Below are positions 20,101-28,049 of a DNA stretch of 64,000 bases, one piece after another (the first letter of the stretch is position 1; each line of letters opens with the position of its first letter). Under the pieces are notes generated by a model. The model was not told the DNA's origin. It saw only the letters and a program-made list of their open reading frames with translations, and ran no database searches. Where the stretch lies: NCBI RefSeq assembly GCF_002077945.1, contig NZ_LVYD01000002.1, forward strand, positions 186,001 through 250,000, in the 5' to 3' direction. Source of the stretch: Niastella vici (lineage in GTDB: Bacteria > Bacteroidota > Bacteroidia > Chitinophagales > Chitinophagaceae). A program made the translations under genes and the position numbers.

Positions 20101-21663
20101 ATGTTTCGTAAGAAAATATACTCTCTCCATCGCACCTTATCGTTGATCGTTGCCATACCGGTATTGCTGTGGGCCGCAAGTGGGTTCATGCATCCGTTGA
20201 TGACAAACATAAAGCCCCAGGTGGCTACACAAAAATTATCACCCGTAGCAATTGACAGCAACGCCATAAGGGTACCATTGACAGTTGCCCTGCAGAAAAA
20301 TAACATCACCGCTTTTCACAGTGTACGGCTGATCCATATTGACACCAAATTCTTTTACCAGGTACAACCCGAGGTAAATAAAGCGCCTGTTTATTTAAGC
20401 ACCGTTAACGGCAAGCTATTACCATCGGGCGACTGGTTGTATGCGCAATACCTGGCCCGGCAGTTCCTCGATGGGCCTAAGGACCCAACCCCTGCAGCTA
20501 CTGCCATTCCGGTGGCAATGGTGGAAGAAGGCCATGATTGTTGCAATGCAGCCACTTCCTGTGTGCTGAACAACAATACCGGCAGCAAAGTGGCCAATGT
20601 ATCACGACTAACAACATTCGACAAAGAATACAAATATGTGAACCGGTTATTACCTGTTTACAAAGTGGCCTTTCGCCGACCCGATGGCATCAGGGTGTAC
20701 GTAGAAACAACGCAGGACCGGTTTGCATTTGCCATGGACAATAAGCGGGCAGTGTTTGACACCATCTTTCAATGGCTGCATACCTGGTCGTGGTTAGATG
20801 CATGGGGGAATTTCAAACTGGTATTGATCATTGCCATTGCATTGATGGCATTTTTTACCGCAGTGCTGGGCATCTATATTTTTTGTATCACCAAAACAAA
20901 AAAAGCAAACGGCCATGCGTTGGTAAGGGCCCGGCGCAATCACCGGTATACCGCTATTGTTGGGGCACTGTTCACCCTGGCCTGGTCGTTCAGCGGCGCG
21001 TACCATGCATTTGCAAAATTCAAAACAGATGACCGGGATGCGTTCTTTATCAGCAATCAATTTGCCCCGGATGTTGAACTTAACTTTGGGCAACTGCAAA
21101 CGATCATTAACAAACCGGTCAGTAATATTAGTCTGGTAAAAATGGATGAACAACCCTGGTGGCGGGTTATCACTATGGCTAACAAACCTCCTGCCCTGCA
21201 TGTGAAAGTCATGAAAAACATGGAGGCGCCCATGCCGGCAGTTACATTCATTAATGCAAATGATTATTCCATACTTCCACAAGGCGAAGAGAAATATGCA
21301 GCCTGGTTAGCCGCACAATTCAGCCATAATGCAGCCAGCAGCATACGATCGGTGACACCCGTTACCAAATTCAATGATGAATACAATTTTGCCGACAAAC
21401 GTTTACCGGTTTGGAAAGTAAGCTATAACCTGCACAACAATGAGCGGTACTTTATAGAAACTTCAACAGGTAAATTATCGGCGCGGGTCAATGACAGCGA
21501 ACTGGCCGAAGGCTATTCATTTGCCCTGTTGCATAAACATCATTTTATGGATTGGGCGGGAAAAACGGCTCGGGACTGGAGCACGATGGTATGGGCTTTT
21601 GTTCAAATGGCGATCATTGTTATTGGATTGGTCCTTTGGTGGCGCGCGAAAAAACCGAAGTAG
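20101..21663 (+). CDS. PepSY-associated transmembrane protein
   Basis: A 520-residue inner-membrane protein. It opens with MFRKKIYSLHRTLSLIVAIP, the conserved first helix of the PepSY_TM group (K-x-x-x-x-L-H-x-x-L). Further membrane segments lie near residues 238-265 (NFKLVLIIAIALMAFFTAV), 285-305 and 495-517. Two PepSY-like extracytoplasmic parts end with similar DKEYKYVNRLLPVYKVAF and DEYNFADKRLPVWKVSY segments, indicating an internal duplication. An unusual HDCCNAATSC cluster sits near residue 143. Such proteins act with siderophore receptors, probably in ferric reduction. It ends at a TAG that is the first unit of a GAAGTA repeat. Confidence 0.85.
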   Translation: MFRKKIYSLHRTLSLIVAIPVLLWAASGFMHPLMTNIKPQVATQKLSPVAIDSNAIRVPLTVALQKNNITAFHSVRLIHIDTKFFYQVQPEVNKAPVYLSTVNGKLLPSGDWLYAQYLARQFLDGPKDPTPAATAIPVAMVEEGHDCCNAATSCVLNNNTGSKVANVSRLTTFDKEYKYVNRLLPVYKVAFRRPDGIRVYVETTQDRFAFAMDNKRAVFDTIFQWLHTWSWLDAWGNFKLVLIIAIALMAFFTAVLGIYIFCITKTKKANGHALVRARRNHRYTAIVGALFTLAWSFSGAYHAFAKFKTDDRDAFFISNQFAPDVELNFGQLQTIINKPVSNISLVKMDEQPWWRVITMANKPPALHVKVMKNMEAPMPAVTFINANDYSILPQGEEKYAAWLAAQFSHNAASSIRSVTPVTKFNDEYNFADKRLPVWKVSYNLHNNERYFIETSTGKLSARVNDSELAEGYSFALLHKHHFMDWAGKTARDWSTMVWAFVQMAIIVIGLVLWWRAKKPK

Positions 21664-21805
21664 GAAGTAAGAAGTAGGAAGTAGGAAATACAGTTTTCGA
21701 ATTCAGTTATTAAGTACGAATATCGGAGGCCCTCTTACTTCTTACTTCTTACTTCTTACTTCTTACTTCTTACTTCTTACTTCTTACCTCCTACTTCTTA
21801 CTTCT
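21663..21805. repeat. GAAGTAR heptamer inverted element, copy 1
   Basis: Left arm 21663-21688 has units GAAGTAA/GAAGTAG; right arm about 21733-21805 has some ten units of TTACTTC type, unusually long. It lies between two convergent genes and includes the stop codon of each: TAG at 21661-21663 on the plus strand and TAG at 21804-21806 on the minus strand. Confidence 0.85.
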
Positions 21806-22712
21806 AATCTTTCTTCTGAGATCTATACTGCTTAGGTGATAATCCAATTATCTTACGGAACCGCTTTGAAAAATAATACGGATCATCAAACCCCATGCTT
21901 AAGGCGATATCTTTCACCGAGTTGGTACTGAAATCGAGCTGCTGGCTGGCCTTTTGCATTTTCATCTGAATAAAATAATCAATAGGCGCATAACCCGTTT
22001 TTTGTTTGAACAGGCTTGAGAATCGCGAAGCGGAATAATTGTAATGACTGCTGAGGTCCTGCAGTGAAATATTTTCATTAATATGCTCCTGCATATACAA
22101 AATGGCGCTGTCGACCACATCGAGCTTGTCGTTCGGACTAACGGTTGTATGCTTCGAATTATAAATGAACAGGCTCAAAAAATGCGGCAGGCACATATTG
22201 GCGAAAATGAGGTTATCGGTACTGTAACCCAGTTCCAGCGCTTTGTACATGCGGGAGAACATGGTAACAATTTCCCCGCTGCTCTTTATATAAAATGGTT
22301 TGAAATGTTTTTGCACCGCGTGCAGCTCATTAAACTGCGGTAATGATTCACCACCAAAATGGATCCAGTAAATGCTCCAGGGATTGTCTTCGGTGCTGGC
22401 ATAAGCATGCTCCACATTCTGCGGTAAAATAAAAAACTGATTGGGCCCCACTTCCGATTTCTTATCTCCTATCTGGTACCAACCCGCGCCATCGACGCAA
22501 TAAAATAAAAAGTTCTCGGGCAACCCCTTCTTACGGTATGTATAGTGACCACGTGCATTCGGATAATAACCCAGGCTGCAAACGTATAGCTGATTCAACA
22601 AAGCGTTAGGTTGTACCTTTTGCTTCAGTACTGTTTTCGGTATCTCAATTCGCTGGCGGCCTATGCCATACCAGATGTTCTTATGGCTACCCTCTTTATT
22701 TTTTGCGTTCAT
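21804..22712 (-). CDS. AraC-family transcriptional regulator
   Basis: A 302-residue regulator. Residues about 40-190 form the AraC cupin ligand-binding domain (PENFLFYCVDGAGWYQIG, then PNQFFILPQNVEHAYAS), as in RhaS/MelR-like proteins. The C-terminal helix-turn-helix pair covers about 205-300 (ISLQDLSSHYNYSASRFSSL, then GYAPIDYFIQMKMQKA and MGFDDPYYFSKRFRKIIG), the typical AraC signature. It is divergent from the DUF5703 gene, whose upstream region holds a palindrome. It is the only sugar-type regulator visible near the large carbohydrate locus and may control it. Confidence 0.9.
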   Translation of the reverse strand: MNAKNKEGSHKNIWYGIGRQRIEIPKTVLKQKVQPNALLNQLYVCSLGYYPNARGHYTYRKKGLPENFLFYCVDGAGWYQIGDKKSEVGPNQFFILPQNVEHAYASTEDNPWSIYWIHFGGESLPQFNELHAVQKHFKPFYIKSSGEIVTMFSRMYKALELGYSTDNLIFANMCLPHFLSLFIYNSKHTTVSPNDKLDVVDSAILYMQEHINENISLQDLSSHYNYSASRFSSLFKQKTGYAPIDYFIQMKMQKASQQLDFSTNSVKDIALSMGFDDPYYFSKRFRKIIGLSPKQYRSQKKD

Positions 22713-22786
22713 ATGGTATAACAGTAGAATTTACGGCAAGATACTTACATTCGCTGATTCTCAGTTCCCGGATTTATCAAGATGTT

Positions 22787-22808
22787 AATATCCCGAACCG
22801 GGAATATT
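22787..22808. promoter_or_regulatory. Palindrome between divergent araC-type and DUF5703 genes
   Basis: Imperfect inverted repeat AATATCCCG-AAC-CGGGAATATT in a 113-base divergent promoter region, 18 bases before the DUF5703 start. It is a candidate operator. AraC proteins more often use direct repeats, so another dyad-binding factor is possible. Confidence 0.35.
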
Positions 22809-22825
22809 GAATTGTACTACAGCCC

Positions 22826-25165
22826 ATGAATACAAAGAGCCTACTTCTTGTTACTGGCATTTTCGCATGCAGCCTGTTACCGTTGGTTGTGTTGGCGCAA
22901 CCTGTTCTCCCCTCCTATAACATAACCTGGAATTCGCAAAGCGCGAATGCAGGCAGCTCAATGCCCTGCGGCGGCGGTGATATTGGTTTAAATGTATGGG
23001 TTCAAAATGGGGAACTGCTGCTATACATTGCTAAAAGCGGCAGCTTCGATGAAAACAATGCTTTATTAAAATCAGGCCGAATACGTGTCAAATGCACACC
23101 GAACGCCTTTGAGGGTGAATACTTTAAGCAGGAATTAAAACTGCAGGAGGGCTATATACAGATCGATGGCCGCAATAACAAGCTTCAAACAACCATAAAA
23201 GTATGGGTCGATGTTTTTCGACCGGCGATACATATTGATATTACAGGTAATGCACCGGTGAAAGCCGATGTGGCTTATGAAAACTGGCGTTATACCAACC
23301 GCACCAATACCGGCAAAGCCAATAATGCCAACTCGTTTAAATGGGCCCCGCCCGCCCCGGTCATTACTAATAAAGATAATATAAGCTTCGATGGTAATAT
23401 AGTCAGGTTTTATCATCGTAACCGAACTGATACCGCAACGGTTTTTGATGTTACGGTAAAGCAACAGGGCCTTGAAGGGGTAAAGGATAAGTTATACAAT
23501 CCACTTGCCAATCTTACTTTCGGCGGCATGTTATGGGGCGACAACCTGCAGACAGCCGGAACCTATACCGGTACTTATATGGACACCGATTTCATGGGCT
23601 GGAAATTGCAAAGCAGGAAAGCCACCCGCGACCATCGCATTACTGTTCTGTTACATACTGCCCAAACCCCTTCTCCCGAAGACTGGCTATCCGGACTTCG
23701 ACAGGTAGCCGCTGATGCCGTAAAACAAACAGCTACCGCCTGGCAGCAAACCCGCAACTGGTGGAAGCAATACTGGGAACGCAGCTTTATTTACATACAA
23801 CCCAACCGGCCCGATACCGGTTCTGTCCTTTGGCAAAGCGGCCGCAATTACCAGCTGTTCCGGTATATGCTTGGTTGCAACGCCGTTGGTAATTATCCTA
23901 CCAAATTCAATGGCGGACTGTTCACGTATGATCCCGCATTAACCGACAGCAGCTTACGGTTCACCCCCGATTTCCGGAATTGGGGTGGCGGCATACATAC
24001 CGCCCAGAACCAGCGGCTTGTTTATTTTCCCATGCTGAAGAGTGGCGATTATGACCTTATGAAACCGCAGTTTGATTTTTACCTGCGCCTACTGCAAACG
24101 GCCGAACTCCGCAGTGAAATTTACTGGAACCATAAAGGCGCCTGTTTTGCCGAACAACTCGAAAATTTCGGTCTGCCCAATTGTACAGAATATGGCTGGA
24201 AGCGGCCTGCAGATTCCGACAAAGGCGTTGAATACAATGCCTGGCTCGAATATGAGTGGGATACCGTGCTGGAGTTTTGTTTAATGATGCTGGAAACAGA
24301 ACGGTATGGCGGCAACAATATCGCAGCATACATTCCATTTATTGAAAGCTGTTTGCGTTTCTTTAATGAACACTATCAATACCTGGCCGGGAAGCGGGGA
24401 AGAAAAACACTGGATGGCAATGGCCAACTCATCATTTATCCCGGCTCCGCTGCTGAAACTTATAAGATGGCTTATAACCCCAGCAGTACCGTGGCTGGTT
24501 TGCGAACGGTATTGACAAGGTTACTGGAATTGCCTGCAACCTACCTCAGCGATTCAGCACGCTCCCAATGGCAATTGATGCTGTCGCGCATTCCGCCCAT
24601 CAGTTTCCGTCAAATGGGTAGCTATACCACAATTGCGCCGGCCAAATTGTGGGAACGGGTGAACAATACAGAATGCCCGCAGCTGTACCCGGTTTTTCCC
24701 TGGGGCATCTATGGCGTTGGAAAACCGGGGCTCGACACCGCCATCAATACCTTCATACATGATACGGATGCCATCAGGTTCAGAAGTCATGTAGGCTGGA
24801 AACAGGATAATATTTTTGCAGCCCGATTAGGTTTAGCCAGTGAAGCCCTTGAACTCACCACAAAAAAATTACAGAACAGCGGCCGCCGCTTTCCGGCTTT
24901 CTGGGGACCAGGCTACGACTGGACACCCGATCACAACTGGGGCGGCAGCGGCATGACCGGGTTACAGGAAATGCTACTGCAGGCCGATGGCAGAAAGATC
25001 TACCTCTTTCCTGCATGGCCCAACAACCAGGACGTGCATTTTAAATTACACGCCCCCTATAACACAACCGTAGAAGCATCTGTTGTAAATGGCAAACTGC
25101 AATCACTCATCGTAATTCCGGAAGAAAGGAAGAAAGATGTGATTGATCTGTTGCCGGCACATTAA
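22826..25165 (+). CDS. Secreted DUF5703-family glycosidase-like protein (GH95-like architecture)
   Basis: A 779-residue exported protein with signal peptide (MNTKSLLLVTGIFACSLLP, then VLAQ). The N-terminal NITWNSQSANAGSSMPCGGG and GLNVWVQNGELLLYIAKSG match the DUF5703 domain, which resembles the N-terminal sandwich of GH95 enzymes. An (alpha/alpha)6-like central part (NYPTKFNGGLFTYDP, GGIHTAQNQRLVYFPMLKSG, YEWDTVLEFCLMMLE) and a C-terminal beta domain follow. GH95 enzymes are alpha-L-fucosidases or alpha-L-galactosidases, so a related exo-activity on plant polysaccharide is plausible but unproven. It is probably regulated by the divergent AraC protein and cotranscribed with the next gene 20 bases downstream. 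Confidence 0.75.
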   Translation: MNTKSLLLVTGIFACSLLPLVVLAQPVLPSYNITWNSQSANAGSSMPCGGGDIGLNVWVQNGELLLYIAKSGSFDENNALLKSGRIRVKCTPNAFEGEYFKQELKLQEGYIQIDGRNNKLQTTIKVWVDVFRPAIHIDITGNAPVKADVAYENWRYTNRTNTGKANNANSFKWAPPAPVITNKDNISFDGNIVRFYHRNRTDTATVFDVTVKQQGLEGVKDKLYNPLANLTFGGMLWGDNLQTAGTYTGTYMDTDFMGWKLQSRKATRDHRITVLLHTAQTPSPEDWLSGLRQVAADAVKQTATAWQQTRNWWKQYWERSFIYIQPNRPDTGSVLWQSGRNYQLFRYMLGCNAVGNYPTKFNGGLFTYDPALTDSSLRFTPDFRNWGGGIHTAQNQRLVYFPMLKSGDYDLMKPQFDFYLRLLQTAELRSEIYWNHKGACFAEQLENFGLPNCTEYGWKRPADSDKGVEYNAWLEYEWDTVLEFCLMMLETERYGGNNIAAYIPFIESCLRFFNEHYQYLAGKRGRKTLDGNGQLIIYPGSAAETYKMAYNPSSTVAGLRTVLTRLLELPATYLSDSARSQWQLMLSRIPPISFRQMGSYTTIAPAKLWERVNNTECPQLYPVFPWGIYGVGKPGLDTAINTFIHDTDAIRFRSHVGWKQDNIFAARLGLASEALELTTKKLQNSGRRFPAFWGPGYDWTPDHNWGGSGMTGLQEMLLQADGRKIYLFPAWPNNQDVHFKLHAPYNTTVEASVVNGKLQSLIVIPEERKKDVIDLLPAH

Positions 25166-25185
25166 TAATTAAAACGGGGAAACCA

Positions 25186-25881
25186 ATGCGATCGCTATTC
25201 ACTACATTATTGTTTTGTTTGCTGCTTGGCATGGCGCAGGCGCAATCGCCCTGTGAAAAAATAAAGTACCTCGATAAGCTGGCGATGGCGCCCGGTGAAT
25301 TGCCTATCCAGGATTTCAAACGGTTCGACTATAACCAGATCCCAGACTCCGTGAAGGCGCGGCTACAAAGCGAGATCATCAAAGAAACCTCGGCGGCATT
25401 TTTTAAAAGCCTTCAGGTAAAAAGCGTAAAGTACCTCGACTCAGCCATCAACGAAAAGTTATTCTCGCCGGTTGTAGTGTATGACACCGACAACAACCCC
25501 GTGAACTTTATATATGTCATTTTTTATGAAATGCAATTCAAAGGAAATATTCCCTTTGTGTTCAAGCTGGAGATCAAACAGAATGGGGAGCTGTTAAAGA
25601 AAGGACAGTTTGAAGGAATTGTTGACCAGAAAAAAAAGATCATTCCCTGCACCAAAGCGTTGTCAATTGCAGCCACCGATAAAGAAGCACCCATTACCAA
25701 ACCGGGCGATATTTATATTTACTACAATCAAAACTTTAAAACCATTGTGTGGCAGATCATGGAAGCCGATAACACTACAAGCGATAGCCAGCATGTAACC
25801 GTGATCAATGTGTTTGATGGGGAGATACTGGAGCGGAATGAGTTTTTGAAGGGTATGTCGGAGTTTGATAACGACCAGTAG
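25186..25881 (+). CDS. Small secreted protein of unknown function
   Basis: A 231-residue exported protein with a signal peptide (MRSLFTTLLFCLLLGMAQAQ). I recognise no domain. The mature part is soluble and mixed alpha/beta; it contains VVVYDTDNNPVNFIYVIFYE and FVFKLEIKQNGELLKKGQF, which look like strands of an antiparallel sheet. It follows the DUF5703 gene by 20 bases, so the two probably share a transcript, but the sequence gives no hint of catalysis. Confidence 0.6.
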   Translation: MRSLFTTLLFCLLLGMAQAQSPCEKIKYLDKLAMAPGELPIQDFKRFDYNQIPDSVKARLQSEIIKETSAAFFKSLQVKSVKYLDSAINEKLFSPVVVYDTDNNPVNFIYVIFYEMQFKGNIPFVFKLEIKQNGELLKKGQFEGIVDQKKKIIPCTKALSIAATDKEAPITKPGDIYIYYNQNFKTIVWQIMEADNTTSDSQHVTVINVFDGEILERNEFLKGMSEFDNDQ

Positions 25882-25915
25882 GGTCGTAATTATATGAAGG
25901 AAGTAAAATATCAAT

Positions 25916-26009
25916 TTCTGATTTTGAGATTTAGAGATTTTGAGATTTCCACAGGTTTGAACTTCCCGACAAATCCCAAAATCTCTAAATCCAGAAATCT
26001 CTAAATTCC
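25916..26009. repeat. GAGATTTN octamer inverted element, copy 2
   Basis: Left arm about 25919-25949 (GATTTTGA, GATTTAGA units), right arm about 25970-26009 (complement). It lies between convergent genes, 5 bases from the GH127 stop and about 35 bases from the other. Confidence 0.75.
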
Positions 26010-26014
26010 TGGTT

Positions 26015-28033
26015 TTACTTTCTCACCCACACCGTCATATCAGACTTTCCTCTATTTCCCCAGGCATAATACGGGATCAGTGTAATTTTTACCGGTGTTT
26101 CGGTTGCACGCACTTCTTTATACAATGCATTTGACCAGTCTGTTTTTGGTTGCAACAAAGCGGTGCCCTGCAACGTAGCGATCTTACTGTGACTAATGGT
26201 TGTAAATACCGGTTTCAGATCGTTCTTTACAGGCAGTGTTATATCAAATACGTTTGTACCCTTTGGCAGGTCGGTCGATTCCAGGCAATACACGATGGGC
26301 CCGCGTTTTACAGCCAGCTGGTTCCGGGTTTCTTCTACCAGCGGATTGCTTTCAATCAACGTTACCGGCATGCTAAGGTTCAGCTCCACTACATCACCTG
26401 TTTTCCAGCTGCGGTTTATTTCAGCGTATTGCGCCGCTTTTGCCGTAACAGCTACCGGTTTACCATTTACCAGTAAGCTGGCTTTTTTACACCAGCCGGG
26501 TATGCGCAGGAACAAGGAGAAAGGAGCTTTCGCCGCTTTGTTTATAGTGAATTTAATATGTCCATCCCAGGGATAATTGCTCACTTGCTCTACTTGCACC
26601 TCACTGCCATCTTTTAATTGGGTACTTAAATTATTGCCGCCATATAAATGCACCCACACCCCTTTATCGGAAGTGGTGTACGCATAATCACTCACCTCGG
26701 TCATAGTGCGTACCGTATTGGGCGGACAACAATTTGACAAACTGATATAAGGGATGCGGCCACCGGCCCAACGTAAAGTATAAGGAAACTCTGCTGATGC
26801 ACTCAGCGGATTGGTATAGAAGAAATTATTACCATCGAGGCTGATGCCCGACAAGATAGCATTATACAATTCCAGCTCCATAACGTCAGCGTATTTTGCA
26901 TCGCCCGACAATAACAGCATGCGCCAGTTCCATAACAGGTTACCAATATTGGCGCAGGTTTCGTTATGCGCTGTCATGTTCGGCAACTGGTAAGCCCGTC
27001 CATAGGCCTGATGTGTTTTTTGAATGTAAGGCGGTTGATAAGAAATGCCGTAGGGCGATACGCCATCATACAGGGCGCCACAACCACCGGTCACATACAT
27101 TTTACGGTACACCACATCGTCCCAGATATGATGTAAACAATCCATCAGGGAATCATCACCGGTTTCAGCATATACGTCGGCCACACCGGCATATAAATAG
27201 TTTGCCCGTACCGCATGCCCCATCGCCGTTTTTTGTTGACGGAAAGGAACCCGGTCCTGGTTATCATCGGTACCACTATCAACCAGCCCGCGAATATTGA
27301 TGAGGTTGATGGCCAGTTGCAGGTATTTGGGGTCTTTGGTGGTGCGGTATAGTTCAATAACGCCCATATAATGGGAGGGGCAGATTGCATTACGCGCCAG
27401 TTCAGGGGAAGAACGCTTGTAGAAAGCGTCCAGATAATCGGCTGCTTTAATGGCGATGTTCAGCAATGTTTTTTTACCGGTGACACGATAGTGCACACAG
27501 CCGGCCGTCATCAGGTGACCTAAATTGTAGGTCTCAAAATTCAACCGGTCTTCAAAGGCTTTTGTTTTACCTGAGTTTTTTTCCGCGATAATTACGGGTG
27601 TATGAATATAGCCATCTGCCCGCTGACATTGCGCAATGGTGGCGATGGCGGTATCCATCATTACATCCAGCTTTGGATCTTTGGTAACTGCATACAAACC
27701 GGCTACCGCTTCGAGCAATTTATAAAAATCACCATCATGAAATGGCGGGCCTTTATGGGTGCCGGTATCCTTACCTGCTGCTATTTCAAAGTTCTTATAG
27801 GCATGGGCCACATTGGCATCGGTATAAGTGCGCCACAGATGCGGCACCATGGAATCTTTACATACCTGCATGCGTTCGCCCCAAAAACCACCCGTCCACT
27901 TTACCGAGTTGATATCAACCGGATGCAGTTTTACATGCGCACTGTTGCTGGTATTCACCAGGCTGTTGTTCTGGCTGTACACACAATCTCCCGCTACCAA
28001 CAGGACGAGGAAAAGATGAATACGTTTATACAT
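26015..28033 (-). CDS. GH127 family glycosidase (DUF1680; beta-L-arabinofuranosidase type)
   Basis: A 672-residue secreted protein with signal peptide (MYKRIHLFLVLLVAGDCVYS). The (alpha/alpha)6 barrel and beta domains of GH127 are recognisable. The zinc-thiolate centre of this family is intact: Glu358 and Cys360 (AHNETCANIG), Cys435 and Cys436 (SNCCPPN), corresponding to Glu338, Cys340, Cys417 (nucleophile) and Cys418 of HypBA1. The expected acid/base Glu, 16 residues before the zinc Glu in HypBA1, appears to be Gln342 here. GH127 also contains an aceric acid hydrolase of the B. thetaiotaomicron RG-II system, so substrate could be beta-L-Araf or an acidic relative. It lies 16 bases downstream of the GH106 gene. 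Confidence 0.9.
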   Translation of the reverse strand: MYKRIHLFLVLLVAGDCVYSQNNSLVNTSNSAHVKLHPVDINSVKWTGGFWGERMQVCKDSMVPHLWRTYTDANVAHAYKNFEIAAGKDTGTHKGPPFHDGDFYKLLEAVAGLYAVTKDPKLDVMMDTAIATIAQCQRADGYIHTPVIIAEKNSGKTKAFEDRLNFETYNLGHLMTAGCVHYRVTGKKTLLNIAIKAADYLDAFYKRSSPELARNAICPSHYMGVIELYRTTKDPKYLQLAINLINIRGLVDSGTDDNQDRVPFRQQKTAMGHAVRANYLYAGVADVYAETGDDSLMDCLHHIWDDVVYRKMYVTGGCGALYDGVSPYGISYQPPYIQKTHQAYGRAYQLPNMTAHNETCANIGNLLWNWRMLLLSGDAKYADVMELELYNAILSGISLDGNNFFYTNPLSASAEFPYTLRWAGGRIPYISLSNCCPPNTVRTMTEVSDYAYTTSDKGVWVHLYGGNNLSTQLKDGSEVQVEQVSNYPWDGHIKFTINKAAKAPFSLFLRIPGWCKKASLLVNGKPVAVTAKAAQYAEINRSWKTGDVVELNLSMPVTLIESNPLVEETRNQLAVKRGPIVYCLESTDLPKGTNVFDITLPVKNDLKPVFTTISHSKIATLQGTALLQPKTDWSNALYKEVRATETPVKITLIPYYAWGNRGKSDMTVWVRK

Positions 28034-28049
28034 AACTCAAATAAAATTT

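Noticed and set aside
21733-21805. Tandem TTACTTC units considered as a CRISPR array
   Set aside because: Units are 7 bases with no unique spacers, and no cas genes are nearby.
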